The position numbers and the translations under genes were made by a program. The notes below the pieces were generated by a model. That model worked only from the letters and a program-made list of their open reading frames with translations, searched no databases and had not been told where the DNA came from. A stretch of 5,261 bases of DNA from Candidatus Sulfotelmatobacter sp. Lineage in GTDB: Bacteria; Acidobacteriota; Terriglobia; Terriglobales; SbA1. Positions within the stretch are counted from its first letter, which is position 1; each line of letters starts with the position of its first letter. The stretch covers positions 1-5,261 of the forward strand of contig JASLEQ010000056.1 in assembly GCA_030151135.1 (NCBI GenBank), written 5' to 3'. Positions 1-5,261 of the stretch are shown here, one piece after another.

Positions 1-2
1 CA

Positions 3-1076
3 TCTTTTGACATCCTTATTCCCACATCGCAGGTCCCGGACACAAAACTGGTCGATGTGTTGCACATGCAGCAGGCCATTTTGAATCAGCTTGCCGCTGT
101 TCCGGGTGTGAATTCGGTTGCGATTACTTCAGAACTCCCCATGATCGAGACCCGTAATATCAATCCCGTCTATGCTAGCGACCGCGCCTATCAAAATGGG
201 GAAATCCCGCCTTTGAGCCTGCAAAAATTCGTGTCGCCAAATTTTTTTATGACTATGGGCATACCGCTGATTGCTGGACGGGATATCACATGGCAAGAGG
301 AGCTTGAGAAACGCCCGGTGGCGCTTGTGTCGGAAAATTTAGCGCGCCAATATTGGGGATCGCCAGCCGCTGCCATTGGGAAACTGATTCACATCGGCTC
401 GACCGATCCGTGGCACGAAGTGATAGGAGTGGCAGGGGATGTACACGACCGCGGCGTGAACCAGGATCCTCCAATGTCGGTCTATTGGGGGCTATTTCAG
501 GAAAACTTTGCGACACAGAAAGAACTCCTGCCCCGCTATGTCCACTATGTGATTCGCACACCACGCGCGGGGTCTGCTTCATTCTTCAACGACAGCGAAC
601 GTGCGGTGTGGTCCGTGAATCACGATCTGCCGCTTGCCTATAACAAAACAATCGGCGAACTGTACACCAAATCCATGGCGCGGACTTCGTTCACCCTGGT
701 TCTGCTTTCGGTTGCAGGAGCGATGACGCTGTTGCTAGGCATCATTGGACTTTACGGTGTGATCGCGTACGCGATCTCGCAACATACACGCGAAATTGGC
801 ATCCGCATGGCTCTGGGTGCGCAGCGTACGGCACTCATCCGGATGTATCTCCGTGAAGGACTGCTACTAACAGTGATTGGCGTGATGAGTGGCGTTGCAG
901 TTGCAGTTGCAACGATGCGTCTGATGAGTTCGCTGCTATATCACGTGAGCCCTCTAGATCCGTGGACTTATTTTGCGGCAACGATTTCAATCATTATTAT
1001 TGCGTGCATTGCGACCTATGTGCCGTCGCGGAAAGCGGCGGTCGTGGACCCGATGCATGCGCTGCGGGCGGAGTGA
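3..1076 (+). CDS. ABC transporter permease, MacB/FtsX type (acidobacterial duplicated-permease family), C-terminal part, 5' end outside window
   Basis: The frame is open from base 3 to the TGA at 1076, giving 357 visible residues; the GTG at 57 is internal, because the family sequence already runs through bases 3-56 (FDILIP, typical of the start of the second periplasmic core domain). Residues 1 to about 225 are the MacB-type periplasmic core, with PGVNSVAITSELPM near residue 34 and the usual FF-TMGIPLIAGRD motif near residue 81. The C-terminal FtsX-type domain has three predicted membrane helices (about 229-258, 287-310, 322-340) and the conserved EIGIRMALGA loop at 264-273; the protein ends VDPMHALRAE, as in the family. 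MacB-like permeases are inner-membrane proteins that use mechanical coupling to an ATPase for export or envelope functions; the substrate cannot be read from sequence. Full members have about 800-900 residues, so more than half of the gene is missing to the left. No ATPase gene is visible here. Confidence 0.93.
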   Translation, partial: SFDILIPTSQVPDTKLVDVLHMQQAILNQLAAVPGVNSVAITSELPMIETRNINPVYASDRAYQNGEIPPLSLQKFVSPNFFMTMGIPLIAGRDITWQEELEKRPVALVSENLARQYWGSPAAAIGKLIHIGSTDPWHEVIGVAGDVHDRGVNQDPPMSVYWGLFQENFATQKELLPRYVHYVIRTPRAGSASFFNDSERAVWSVNHDLPLAYNKTIGELYTKSMARTSFTLVLLSVAGAMTLLLGIIGLYGVIAYAISQHTREIGIRMALGAQRTALIRMYLREGLLLTVIGVMSGVAVAVATMRLMSSLLYHVSPLDPWTYFAATISIIIIACIATYVPSRKAAVVDPMHALRAE

Positions 1077-1245
1077 ACGCTCTCGAAGAAATGTGAGGGA
1101 AGTGGCCTCGACGTTGTCGTGGTTCAAGGGGTGAGACAAACCTTCCGCCCGTTGGGAAATGTGGGGACAGACGGAACGTGCCCATTTTCCAAGCCGAGGT
1201 AAAGAGGGAGCGTTCCATCTTTCCCCGAATTTTGTGGGGAGAGTG
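1077..1245. other. Convergent intergenic gap without a clear terminator
   Basis: This gap separates the stop codons of the rightward permease and the leftward propeller gene. The only compact hairpin I find is TCCCC at 1222-1226 pairing with GGGGA at 1236-1240 around a nine-base loop. It is followed by no T-run in either direction, so it is a poor intrinsic terminator. A 6-bp match (GGAACG at 1173-1178, CGTTCC at 1211-1216) is too widely spaced to mean much. Short open frames here look like chance. Confidence 0.4.
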
Positions 1246-2460
1246 CTAGCGCCGTAGGGACGGGATCACGGTTACATATGCTGCTTGCTGCCAGATCTGT
1301 CCGCCTGTGTATTGCACGGCGCCGGTCTTCGGATTGAAGCTATAGACGTCGTACAACCACGGATTGCTGAACTGCGTGTCTTGCGTGTAGAGGAAGGCAT
1401 TGTCTGGGGCGAAGGCCTCGACGAGTCCTTCGAGATAGTAGTCCGTATTGAGGATCTGCTTGGCTGCGAGATCGATCTGTGTGACCTGCGTGCTGTCGCC
1501 TGAGGTCTGCAGGAAGAGCCATTGTCCCGAGGGATCGACTGCCGCAGTGAACGCGTAGCCGCAGGCCTCGAGCACATCGGCATTGCAGCTGAACAGAGGC
1601 GGTGAGCCGCCGTTCAGGCCGTAGATGTTGATTGAGTTTCCACCCGGAGCGTAATCCCACCAGGAGAAATCAACGATCGATGTGGGAGTGATGGTCACGT
1701 TATTTCCTACCTCAAACGCACCATCTCCGGAAAGCAGGAATTTGTCTGGACCTGCTCCGCCGGTACTTTGATTGACCATGCGGGAGTAGTAATTTGAGAT
1801 CGTGCCTCCGTCATGGAAGAGATAACAGTTCCAGCTTTCATACATCGCCGTGCCATCATTATTGAATCCTGACAACACAAGCTCGGCGCTGTTCAGACTG
1901 CTGCCGCAGTTGAGGTTCGTTGGGTACTGCACCACCGGCTTTGGGTCTTCCTGAACCAATCCCGTGTCGGGGTCGACAACGAACTTGCGAAGCTGCGCAA
2001 GGAGTTCTCCCTGAGCGTCGTAGTTATTCTGCACCGCGTAGGCTAACTTTCGGTTGGGACTGATCTCAAAATTTGAGGTCGTGTCATTTCCCATTCCGAA
2101 GCTCAGCTCTTGTAGGGCCGGTAAGCGAGGCACTCCATTGGATTCGGTCGCAAAGACCCAGAGGTTTACGCTGGCCTCGCTGTCTCCGCCGGTTACATAG
2201 AGGAAATGACCGTCCGCGGAGGGCTGGACAATGGCCCAGTCCGCGTAGTTTGGCGCTCGTTCCGGGAACAGGTTGATGGCTTCGCCCTGCTGCGTGGGCA
2301 TGCCAGTTTCACGGTCGATGATATAGGTCTGCACAGTTGCGCCGTTCAGCATGTACACCACTTCCAGTGGCGGCTGAGCTGGGCTGGTTTGGGCAATTGC
2401 GTTTGCTGACAGAATCAGACACACCGAGGCGATGAGAATCGACGAAAGGCCAACTCGCAT
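1246..2460 (-). CDS. Exported beta-propeller-like protein (lactonase/YncE-like fold), function unknown
   Basis: The 404-residue protein starts at the ATG at 2460, chosen because AGGAG lies 8 bases upstream and a clean signal peptide follows directly (MRVGL, hydrophobic core to about residue 18, then Ala-Ile-Ala before Gln24 as a signal peptidase I site). An upstream in-frame ATG at 2508 would bury the signal behind 16 polar residues. Cys14 is not in a lipobox, so a soluble periplasmic or secreted protein is expected. The mature part repeats a pattern of beta strands with S-x-D-G-x-x-L-Y-V turns (about residues 81-90, 134-142, 200-207, 309-318, 350-359) alternating with x-F-x-x-D-x-x-T-G segments (46-53, 158-167, 373-380). 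These resemble blades of the seven-bladed 6-phosphogluconolactonase/YncE-like propellers. Four cysteines (185, 212, 292, 300) could form two disulfides. No catalytic residues or substrate can be assigned. It points away from the AT-rich gap and has no obvious operon partner except possible readthrough from the toxin-antitoxin pair. Confidence 0.85.
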   Translation of the reverse strand: MRVGLSSILIASVCLILSANAIAQTSPAQPPLEVVYMLNGATVQTYIIDRETGMPTQQGEAINLFPERAPNYADWAIVQPSADGHFLYVTGGDSEASVNLWVFATESNGVPRLPALQELSFGMGNDTTSNFEISPNRKLAYAVQNNYDAQGELLAQLRKFVVDPDTGLVQEDPKPVVQYPTNLNCGSSLNSAELVLSGFNNDGTAMYESWNCYLFHDGGTISNYYSRMVNQSTGGAGPDKFLLSGDGAFEVGNNVTITPTSIVDFSWWDYAPGGNSINIYGLNGGSPPLFSCNADVLEACGYAFTAAVDPSGQWLFLQTSGDSTQVTQIDLAAKQILNTDYYLEGLVEAFAPDNAFLYTQDTQFSNPWLYDVYSFNPKTGAVQYTGGQIWQQAAYVTVIPSLRR

Positions 2461-2795
2461 GGTTGACGCTCCTGGCGCGGGCGGGTATGAGCGCACATTG
2501 GATGGCAATCCCGGACGACGCTGTTGCCGTGAGGATCATTTCCTCCGCGGAGTCACCGTGAGAAAACCCAAGAAGCGGCTCAAGAATTTGCGGAGTTCGT
2601 GGGAGGGCGAGAAAAATTGACGATAGCCTGTTTCCGTAAGTGACTCGGCTGTAACCGGTTCGATATAAATCATCAAAATCAAAACACTTGTAGGGTTACC
2701 TAAAAATCGTTAGGTCTATCCGGCGGTAAGGTGCGTTGCGAACTGGACGGTAAGCTGCTCGAACGGCCGAGGTTGGTGAGATATCGGACGTGCAG
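2461..2795. other. Non-coding gap with AT-rich patch and small inverted repeats
   Basis: This 335-base stretch lies between the toxin stop and the propeller start, so it should carry the propeller promoter and leader. Bases about 2655-2712 are clearly AT-richer than the surroundings. Inside are an 8-bp palindrome AACCGGTT (2653-2660) and a 6-bp hairpin ACCTAA/TTAGGT (2698-2715, loop AAATCG); a 10-bp palindrome CTCCGCGGAG sits at 2543-2552. I cannot pick a convincing leftward -35/-10 pair. The hairpin is not followed by a T-run, so it is not a clear terminator for the toxin. The open frames on either strand lack recognisable protein features and ribosome binding sites, and I regard them as chance. 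Confidence 0.5.
2469..2473 (-). promoter_or_regulatory. Ribosome binding site of the propeller gene
   Basis: Reading leftwards the sequence is AGGAG followed by eight bases and ATG. It decides the start at 2460 over the in-frame ATG at 2508, which lacks a comparable site. Confidence 0.75.
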
Positions 2796-3191
2796 CTACC
2801 AAATTGATCGAACGAGGGGACTTCTGAGAATCCTTTCGTCTTGCGTGACAAGGGTGAGCCCATATGCGCGGGCCGTGGCCCCGATCAACCGGTCACCGGG
2901 ATCCCTGGGATATGTTTCAGGGAACGACGTGCTCAGGTCTGCGATCTCGGGGGTAACTTCCAGTATCTTCACACCCGTGTCGTCGAGAATGCTCTGGATG
3001 GAATTTGCGACGGAACCCGCTCCTCGCAAGCGGTTCCTTTGAAATAAAAGAGCCATCTCCCACAGGCTGATCGATGCGATCGCACAACTGCGATTCCGCT
3101 GCGACCTCCGAATCTCGCGGTCTGCAGTTCGCGATAGACGGGATGGATCGCTCGTCATCCAAACCAGAACGTGAGTGTCAAGCAGGATCAC
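2796..3191 (-). CDS. vapC: Type II toxin, VapC-like PIN-domain ribonuclease
   Basis: The 131-residue product has the full PIN-domain signature. Asp5 lies in the opening (V/M)ILLDTHVLVW, Glu45 in ISLWEMALL, Asp97 and Asp100 in RDPGDRLIGATA, and Asp118 in LVTQDERI. These acidic residues bind the Mg/Mn ions that PIN nucleases use to cut RNA, so the active site looks intact. Length and the DPxDR motif match the Sll0205-like subgroup that usually pairs with Phd-type antitoxins. I chose the GTG at 3191: it gives the family's usual N-terminus, overlaps the antitoxin stop as GTGA, and has GGGAGG seven bases upstream. A TTG at 3206 in the same frame would add five residues (LGGFE) and would swallow that ribosome binding site. 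In the cell it should inhibit translation by cutting RNA when freed from antitoxin; the RNA target is unknown. The gene is translationally coupled to the antitoxin gene. Confidence 0.93.
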   Translation of the reverse strand: MILLDTHVLVWMTSDPSRLSRTADREIRRSQRNRSCAIASISLWEMALLFQRNRLRGAGSVANSIQSILDDTGVKILEVTPEIADLSTSFPETYPRDPGDRLIGATARAYGLTLVTQDERILRSPLVRSIW

Positions 3192-3421
3192 TTCAAAGCC
3201 TCCCAATCGTCTGGAGGTATGAGAGGCTCCACAATGTCACCCAGGATCTCGATCTTTCCGGCGAGGCGGCCCGGTATCCATTCTTTGGCCGGATCGGCCG
3301 GAACCAATTTGGCGATGGGTTTTCCCCGCTTGGTGATCACGACAGGGGTGCGCGTAGCGCTCACTTGATCCATCACCTGCAGACAACGGGCCTTGAATTC
3401 GCCGGCCGCCATCGTCTTCAT
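3188..3421 (-). CDS. Type II antitoxin, Phd/YefM family
   Basis: The 77-residue protein has the Phd/YefM layout. Residues 1-42 form the DNA-binding and dimerisation fold (MKTMAAGEFKARCLQVMDQV, then the typical TPVVITKRGKPIAKLVP strand-turn-strand). Residues 43-77 are the toxin-binding tail, ending with G-x-I-E-I-L-G-D-I-V-E-P and D-D-W-E-A-L-K, typical of antitoxins that partner PIN toxins. It should wrap the VapC-like toxin, block its active site, and repress the shared promoter. The ATG at 3421 is preferred: GAGGTGA lies directly upstream, with GAGG seven bases away. Met4 is a possible alternative start. The gene overlaps the toxin by four bases and follows the inositol phosphate synthase gene by 69 bases in the same direction. 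A palindrome in that gap is the likely operator. Confidence 0.92.
   Translation of the reverse strand: MKTMAAGEFKARCLQVMDQVSATRTPVVITKRGKPIAKLVPADPAKEWIPGRLAGKIEILGDIVEPLIPPDDWEALK
3199..3204 (-). promoter_or_regulatory. Ribosome binding site of the toxin gene, inside the antitoxin coding region
   Basis: Reading leftwards GGGAGG is followed by seven bases and GTG. It lies in the last codons of the antitoxin gene, so toxin translation can start only where ribosomes finish the antitoxin, and it decides the GTG start over the TTG at 3206. Confidence 0.7.
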
Positions 3422-3436
3422 ATAGTCACCTCAATC

Positions 3437-3448
3437 TGACCATGGTCA
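3437..3448. promoter_or_regulatory. Candidate operator of the toxin-antitoxin operon, 12-bp perfect palindrome
   Basis: TGACCATGGTCA is a perfect palindrome 15 bases upstream of the antitoxin start and just before its ribosome binding site. Reading leftwards it abuts the -10-like TAGAAT at 3448-3453, so a bound dimer would cover the expected transcription start. Phd-family antitoxins are known to bind short palindromes at this place; that this one is bound is my inference. Confidence 0.5.
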
Positions 3449-3453
3449 TTCTA
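3448..3453 (-). promoter_or_regulatory. Possible -10 element of the toxin-antitoxin operon
   Basis: Reading leftwards TAGAAT differs from TATAAT at one base and lies 26 bases before the antitoxin ATG. No good -35 hexamer is present 16-18 bases further upstream, so the promoter call is weak and depends on its position next to the palindrome. Confidence 0.3.
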
Positions 3454-3490
3454 ACATGCCCCAGATCGACGAGTGGCGGCGGCCGTTCGT

Positions 3491-5011
3491 CTAGTCGTAG
3501 TACTCCAGGCCCAGGTGCGTGATCAATTCTTCGCCCTTGAGGTGGCGCAGCGTGTTCTTCAGCTTCATCATCTGGATGAACAAGTCATGCTCTGGATACA
3601 GTCCGGGGACTGTCATCGGCGACTTGAAGTAGAAGCTAAGCCACTCCTGGATGCCGAGGCCCTTCAGCTCTGAGCAGCGCTGTGCCAGGTCCATGAACAG
3701 GACCAAGTCGAGCACGATCGGAGCGGCGAGGATCGAATCGCGGCAGAGGAAGTCGACCTTAATCTGCATGGGGTAGCCGAGCCATCCGAATATGTCGATG
3801 TTGTCCCAGCCTTCCTTATTATCCCCGCGCGGCGGGTAGTAGTTGATGCGCACCTTGTGGTACATGTTCCCGTACAGTTCGGGATAAAGTCCGGGCTGCA
3901 GGATGTGCTCGAGCACGCCCAGCTTTGATTCTTCCTTGGTTTTGAAAGACCCGGGATCGTCGAGCACTTCGCCATCGCGGTTGCCGAGGATGTTGGTGGA
4001 ATACCATCCGCTGAGCCCAAGCAGACGAGCTTTGAATGCGGGCGCGAGCACGGTCTTCATCAGCGTCTGACCAGTCTTGAAGTCCTTGCCGCAGATTGGC
4101 GCTTCGTTCTTGCGGGAGAGTTCAAGCATCACCGGCAGATCGACGGTGAGATTCGGCGCGCCGTTAGCGAACGGGACGCCTTCCATCAACGAAGCGTAGG
4201 CATACATCATCGAAGGCGCAATCATCTCGTCGTTCTCGCGTAGCGCCTTTTCGAACGCTTTCAATGACTGATGCGCTTCGGTCGGCTCGATGTAAGACTC
4301 CGTGGATCCGCACCACATGGTGATCAGGCGGCTGGCGCCACTGGACTTCTTGAAGTCGCGAATGTCCTGCCGGAGTTGCTCGGCCAGGTCCATCTTCGAC
4401 TTGCCCTTCTTCACGTTCGGCCCGTCAATCTTCTTCACATAGTTGTGATCGAAGACGGCTGCGCGCGGCGTGATCGACGACAGGAACGGCTTGAGTTGTT
4501 CGAGGAGACGATAGTCGAGGACCCCGGCATTCGACGCGGCTTCGTACATGTTGTCTTCGAAAATGTCCCAGCCGGTAAAGACCAGGTCATCGAGCCCGGC
4601 GAGGGGGACGAATTCCTTGACTTTAGGAGACCGGCCGTCGGTGCGTTTGCCGAGGCGGATGGTGCCCATCTGGGTGAGCGATCCGATCGGCTTGGCGAGT
4701 CCTTTGCGAATCGCCTCCACGCCAGCGACGAAGGTCGTGGCAACCGCGCCCATGCCGGGAATCATGACTCCGAGCTTTCCTTTGGCCGCTTCCACAGTGC
4801 CAGTATCGGTCACCGCAGGCTTGGTTTTCCGTGAACTGCTGCTGCGAGCCGCCAGCTTCATCTCACGGCCGGCGCGTTCGGCGTGGGCCAGAGCGGTCTC
4901 CCGATGCTCGTGCTCGCGAGCGGCAGATGCGGTGGAAAACTGCTTACGGTGGCGACGGCCGTCGGCGTCCCACCAGTCGGCCATGAATACTCCCGGGCGC
5001 TTCTGATACAT
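3491..5011 (-). CDS. ino1: Myo-inositol-1-phosphate synthase with unusual N-terminal extension
   Basis: The 506-residue enzyme should turn glucose 6-phosphate into 1L-myo-inositol 1-phosphate (EC 5.5.1.4), an NAD-dependent oxidation, cyclisation and reduction in the cytoplasm. Residues about 76-506 match the family throughout: nucleotide-binding GMGAVATT at 86-93, FTGWDIFEDNMYEAA from 145, NLTVDLP at 287-293, GKDFKTGQT at 308-316, LGNRDGEVLDDP at 342-353, KVRINYYPPR at 386-395 and DSILAAPIVLDLVL at 425-438. From memory the sequence is close to the Bacteroides enzymes, which feed inositol into phosphoinositol lipids and begin near the present residue 75. Residues 1-75 are extra. Residues 8-38 (VFMADWWDADGRRHRKQF, then STASAAREHEHRE) look like the three-strand-plus-helix arm-type DNA-binding domain of integrases, and 39-75 look like a basic linker. 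The ATG at 5011 has AAAGGA seven bases upstream. The internal ATG at 4861 (Met51) has no good site. Function of the core is secure; that of the extension is unknown. Confidence 0.95.
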   Translation of the reverse strand: MYQKRPGVFMADWWDADGRRHRKQFSTASAAREHEHRETALAHAERAGREMKLAARSSSSRKTKPAVTDTGTVEAAKGKLGVMIPGMGAVATTFVAGVEAIRKGLAKPIGSLTQMGTIRLGKRTDGRSPKVKEFVPLAGLDDLVFTGWDIFEDNMYEAASNAGVLDYRLLEQLKPFLSSITPRAAVFDHNYVKKIDGPNVKKGKSKMDLAEQLRQDIRDFKKSSGASRLITMWCGSTESYIEPTEAHQSLKAFEKALRENDEMIAPSMMYAYASLMEGVPFANGAPNLTVDLPVMLELSRKNEAPICGKDFKTGQTLMKTVLAPAFKARLLGLSGWYSTNILGNRDGEVLDDPGSFKTKEESKLGVLEHILQPGLYPELYGNMYHKVRINYYPPRGDNKEGWDNIDIFGWLGYPMQIKVDFLCRDSILAAPIVLDLVLFMDLAQRCSELKGLGIQEWLSFYFKSPMTVPGLYPEHDLFIQMMKLKNTLRHLKGEELITHLGLEYYD

Positions 5012-5018
5012 GTATGAG

Positions 5019-5024
5019 TCCTTT
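5019..5024 (-). promoter_or_regulatory. Ribosome binding site of the inositol phosphate synthase gene
   Basis: Reading leftwards AAAGGA is followed by seven bases and ATG at 5011. This is the evidence that the N-terminal extension is translated, since the later in-frame ATG at 4861 has only a GTGAG directly touching it. Confidence 0.75.
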
Positions 5025-5027
5025 CTA

Positions 5028-5053
5028 GGTGGCGGTGGCTAGTCACCGTCACC
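5028..5053. repeat. 26-base inverted repeat next to the synthase ribosome binding site
   Basis: On the + strand the arms are GGTGGCGGTGGCT (5028-5040) and AGTCACCGTCACC (5041-5053). Eleven of thirteen positions pair as Watson-Crick. The other two (5032/5049 and 5038/5043) are G-T on the + strand, thus A-C in the leftward mRNA. The dyad ends three bases before the ribosome binding site region. It could be an operator, or an mRNA hairpin that affects translation of the synthase. Each arm also holds a short internal repeat (GGTGGC twice). Confidence 0.5.
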
Positions 5054-5261
5054 AACCATGTTTTCACAGGCGAGGGCATCCTGGCAATAACAGATCTCCT
5101 GAAGCGAGCCAAACAGCCACTGACCGGTCCCAATATCCCGCTGACCCGGTCGAGCGGAGAGTATGCGCGCCACCGCGAGCGGGCGACACGCCGCTGGTGA
5201 TTGTTCTGATCGATTCTTTCAATTGGACTGTTGCCCCACTTCCAGGGCACACTGGAATCAC
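5054..5261. other. Upstream region of the synthase gene, no gene recognised
   Basis: No recognisable protein, tRNA or riboswitch is visible on either strand. A leftward frame open at the window edge (ending at 5064) has no family features and is probably chance. A bulged hairpin is possible at 5171-5199 (CACC and AGCGG pairing with CCGCT and GGTG). A near-repeat of CTGACCGGTC lies around 5120-5155 (second copy CTGACCCGGTC). The synthase promoter should be here, but I cannot single out a convincing -35/-10 pair. Confidence 0.35.

Noticed and set aside
761..776. 16-bp perfect palindrome GATCGCGTACGCGATC inside the permease gene
   Set aside because: It encodes the conserved IAYAI stretch of the FtsX-type domain, where the amino acids and codon choice largely force the symmetry; its position deep in a coding region makes a regulatory role unlikely.
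894..911. Three tandem copies of GTTGCA
   Set aside because: They encode an alternating Val-Ala run in a membrane helix, and three six-base copies are explained by codon choice.
1222..1240. TCCCC/GGGGA hairpin as a bidirectional terminator
   Set aside because: The stem is only five pairs with a nine-base loop and no T-run on either side.
2432..2620. Rightward open frame of 62 codons, rich in basic residues
   Set aside because: It overlaps the signal peptide and ribosome binding site of the propeller gene on the other strand, and has no family features.
4271..4834. Long rightward open frame of 187 codons opposite the synthase
   Set aside because: It is antisense to well-conserved synthase codons, has no recognisable domain, and is an effect of the GC-rich third codon positions.
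5006..5015. 10-bp palindrome ATACATGTAT over the synthase start codon
   Set aside because: It is short and AT-rich around an ATG, where such symmetry arises easily by chance; the larger dyad nearby is the better regulatory candidate.
5064..5261. Leftward frame open at the right edge as the end of an upstream gene
   Set aside because: The translation has no recognisable motif and no typical protein-like pattern; it cannot be supported without sequence beyond the window.

Overview
The window looks like chromosomal DNA from an acidobacterium (Acidobacteriota). The best clue is the left-hand gene. It is a MacB/FtsX-type permease whose sequence style (FDI-P start of the periplasmic core, PGV-S-A motif, YGVIAYAISQHTREIGIRMALGA region) matches the duplicated orphan permeases that are greatly expanded in that phylum. 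A Bacteroides-like inositol phosphate synthase and a secreted beta-propeller protein fit that lineage but do not prove it. All taxonomic statements are from recognition of families, not from a search.

Layout from left to right. Bases 3-1076 (+) hold the C-terminal part of the ABC-type permease; its 5' end lies outside the window. A 169-base convergent gap follows, without a convincing terminator. Bases 1246-2460 (-) encode a 404-residue exported protein with repeated beta-propeller-like motifs. Bases 2461-2795 are non-coding; they contain the leader of the propeller gene and an AT-rich patch with small inverted repeats. Bases 2796-3191 (-) encode a VapC-type PIN-domain toxin and 3188-3421 (-) its Phd/YefM-type antitoxin. 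The two genes overlap by four bases (GTGA), and a 12-bp perfect palindrome lies in front of the antitoxin. Bases 3491-5011 (-) encode a myo-inositol-1-phosphate synthase with an N-terminal extension of about 75 residues, part of which resembles the arm-type DNA-binding domain of phage integrases. Bases 5012-5261 are upstream, apparently non-coding DNA with a strong 26-base dyad next to the synthase ribosome binding site.

The three genes right of the convergent gap and the synthase all run leftwards, so synthase, antitoxin, toxin and propeller could share some readthrough. Gene content does not suggest one pathway. The toxin-antitoxin pair is a self-contained module between a lipid-precursor enzyme gene and a secreted protein gene. 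The most unusual item is the DNA-binding-like extension on the inositol phosphate synthase, whose start is supported by a good Shine-Dalgarno sequence. Nothing else in the window points to a clearly new multi-gene system.
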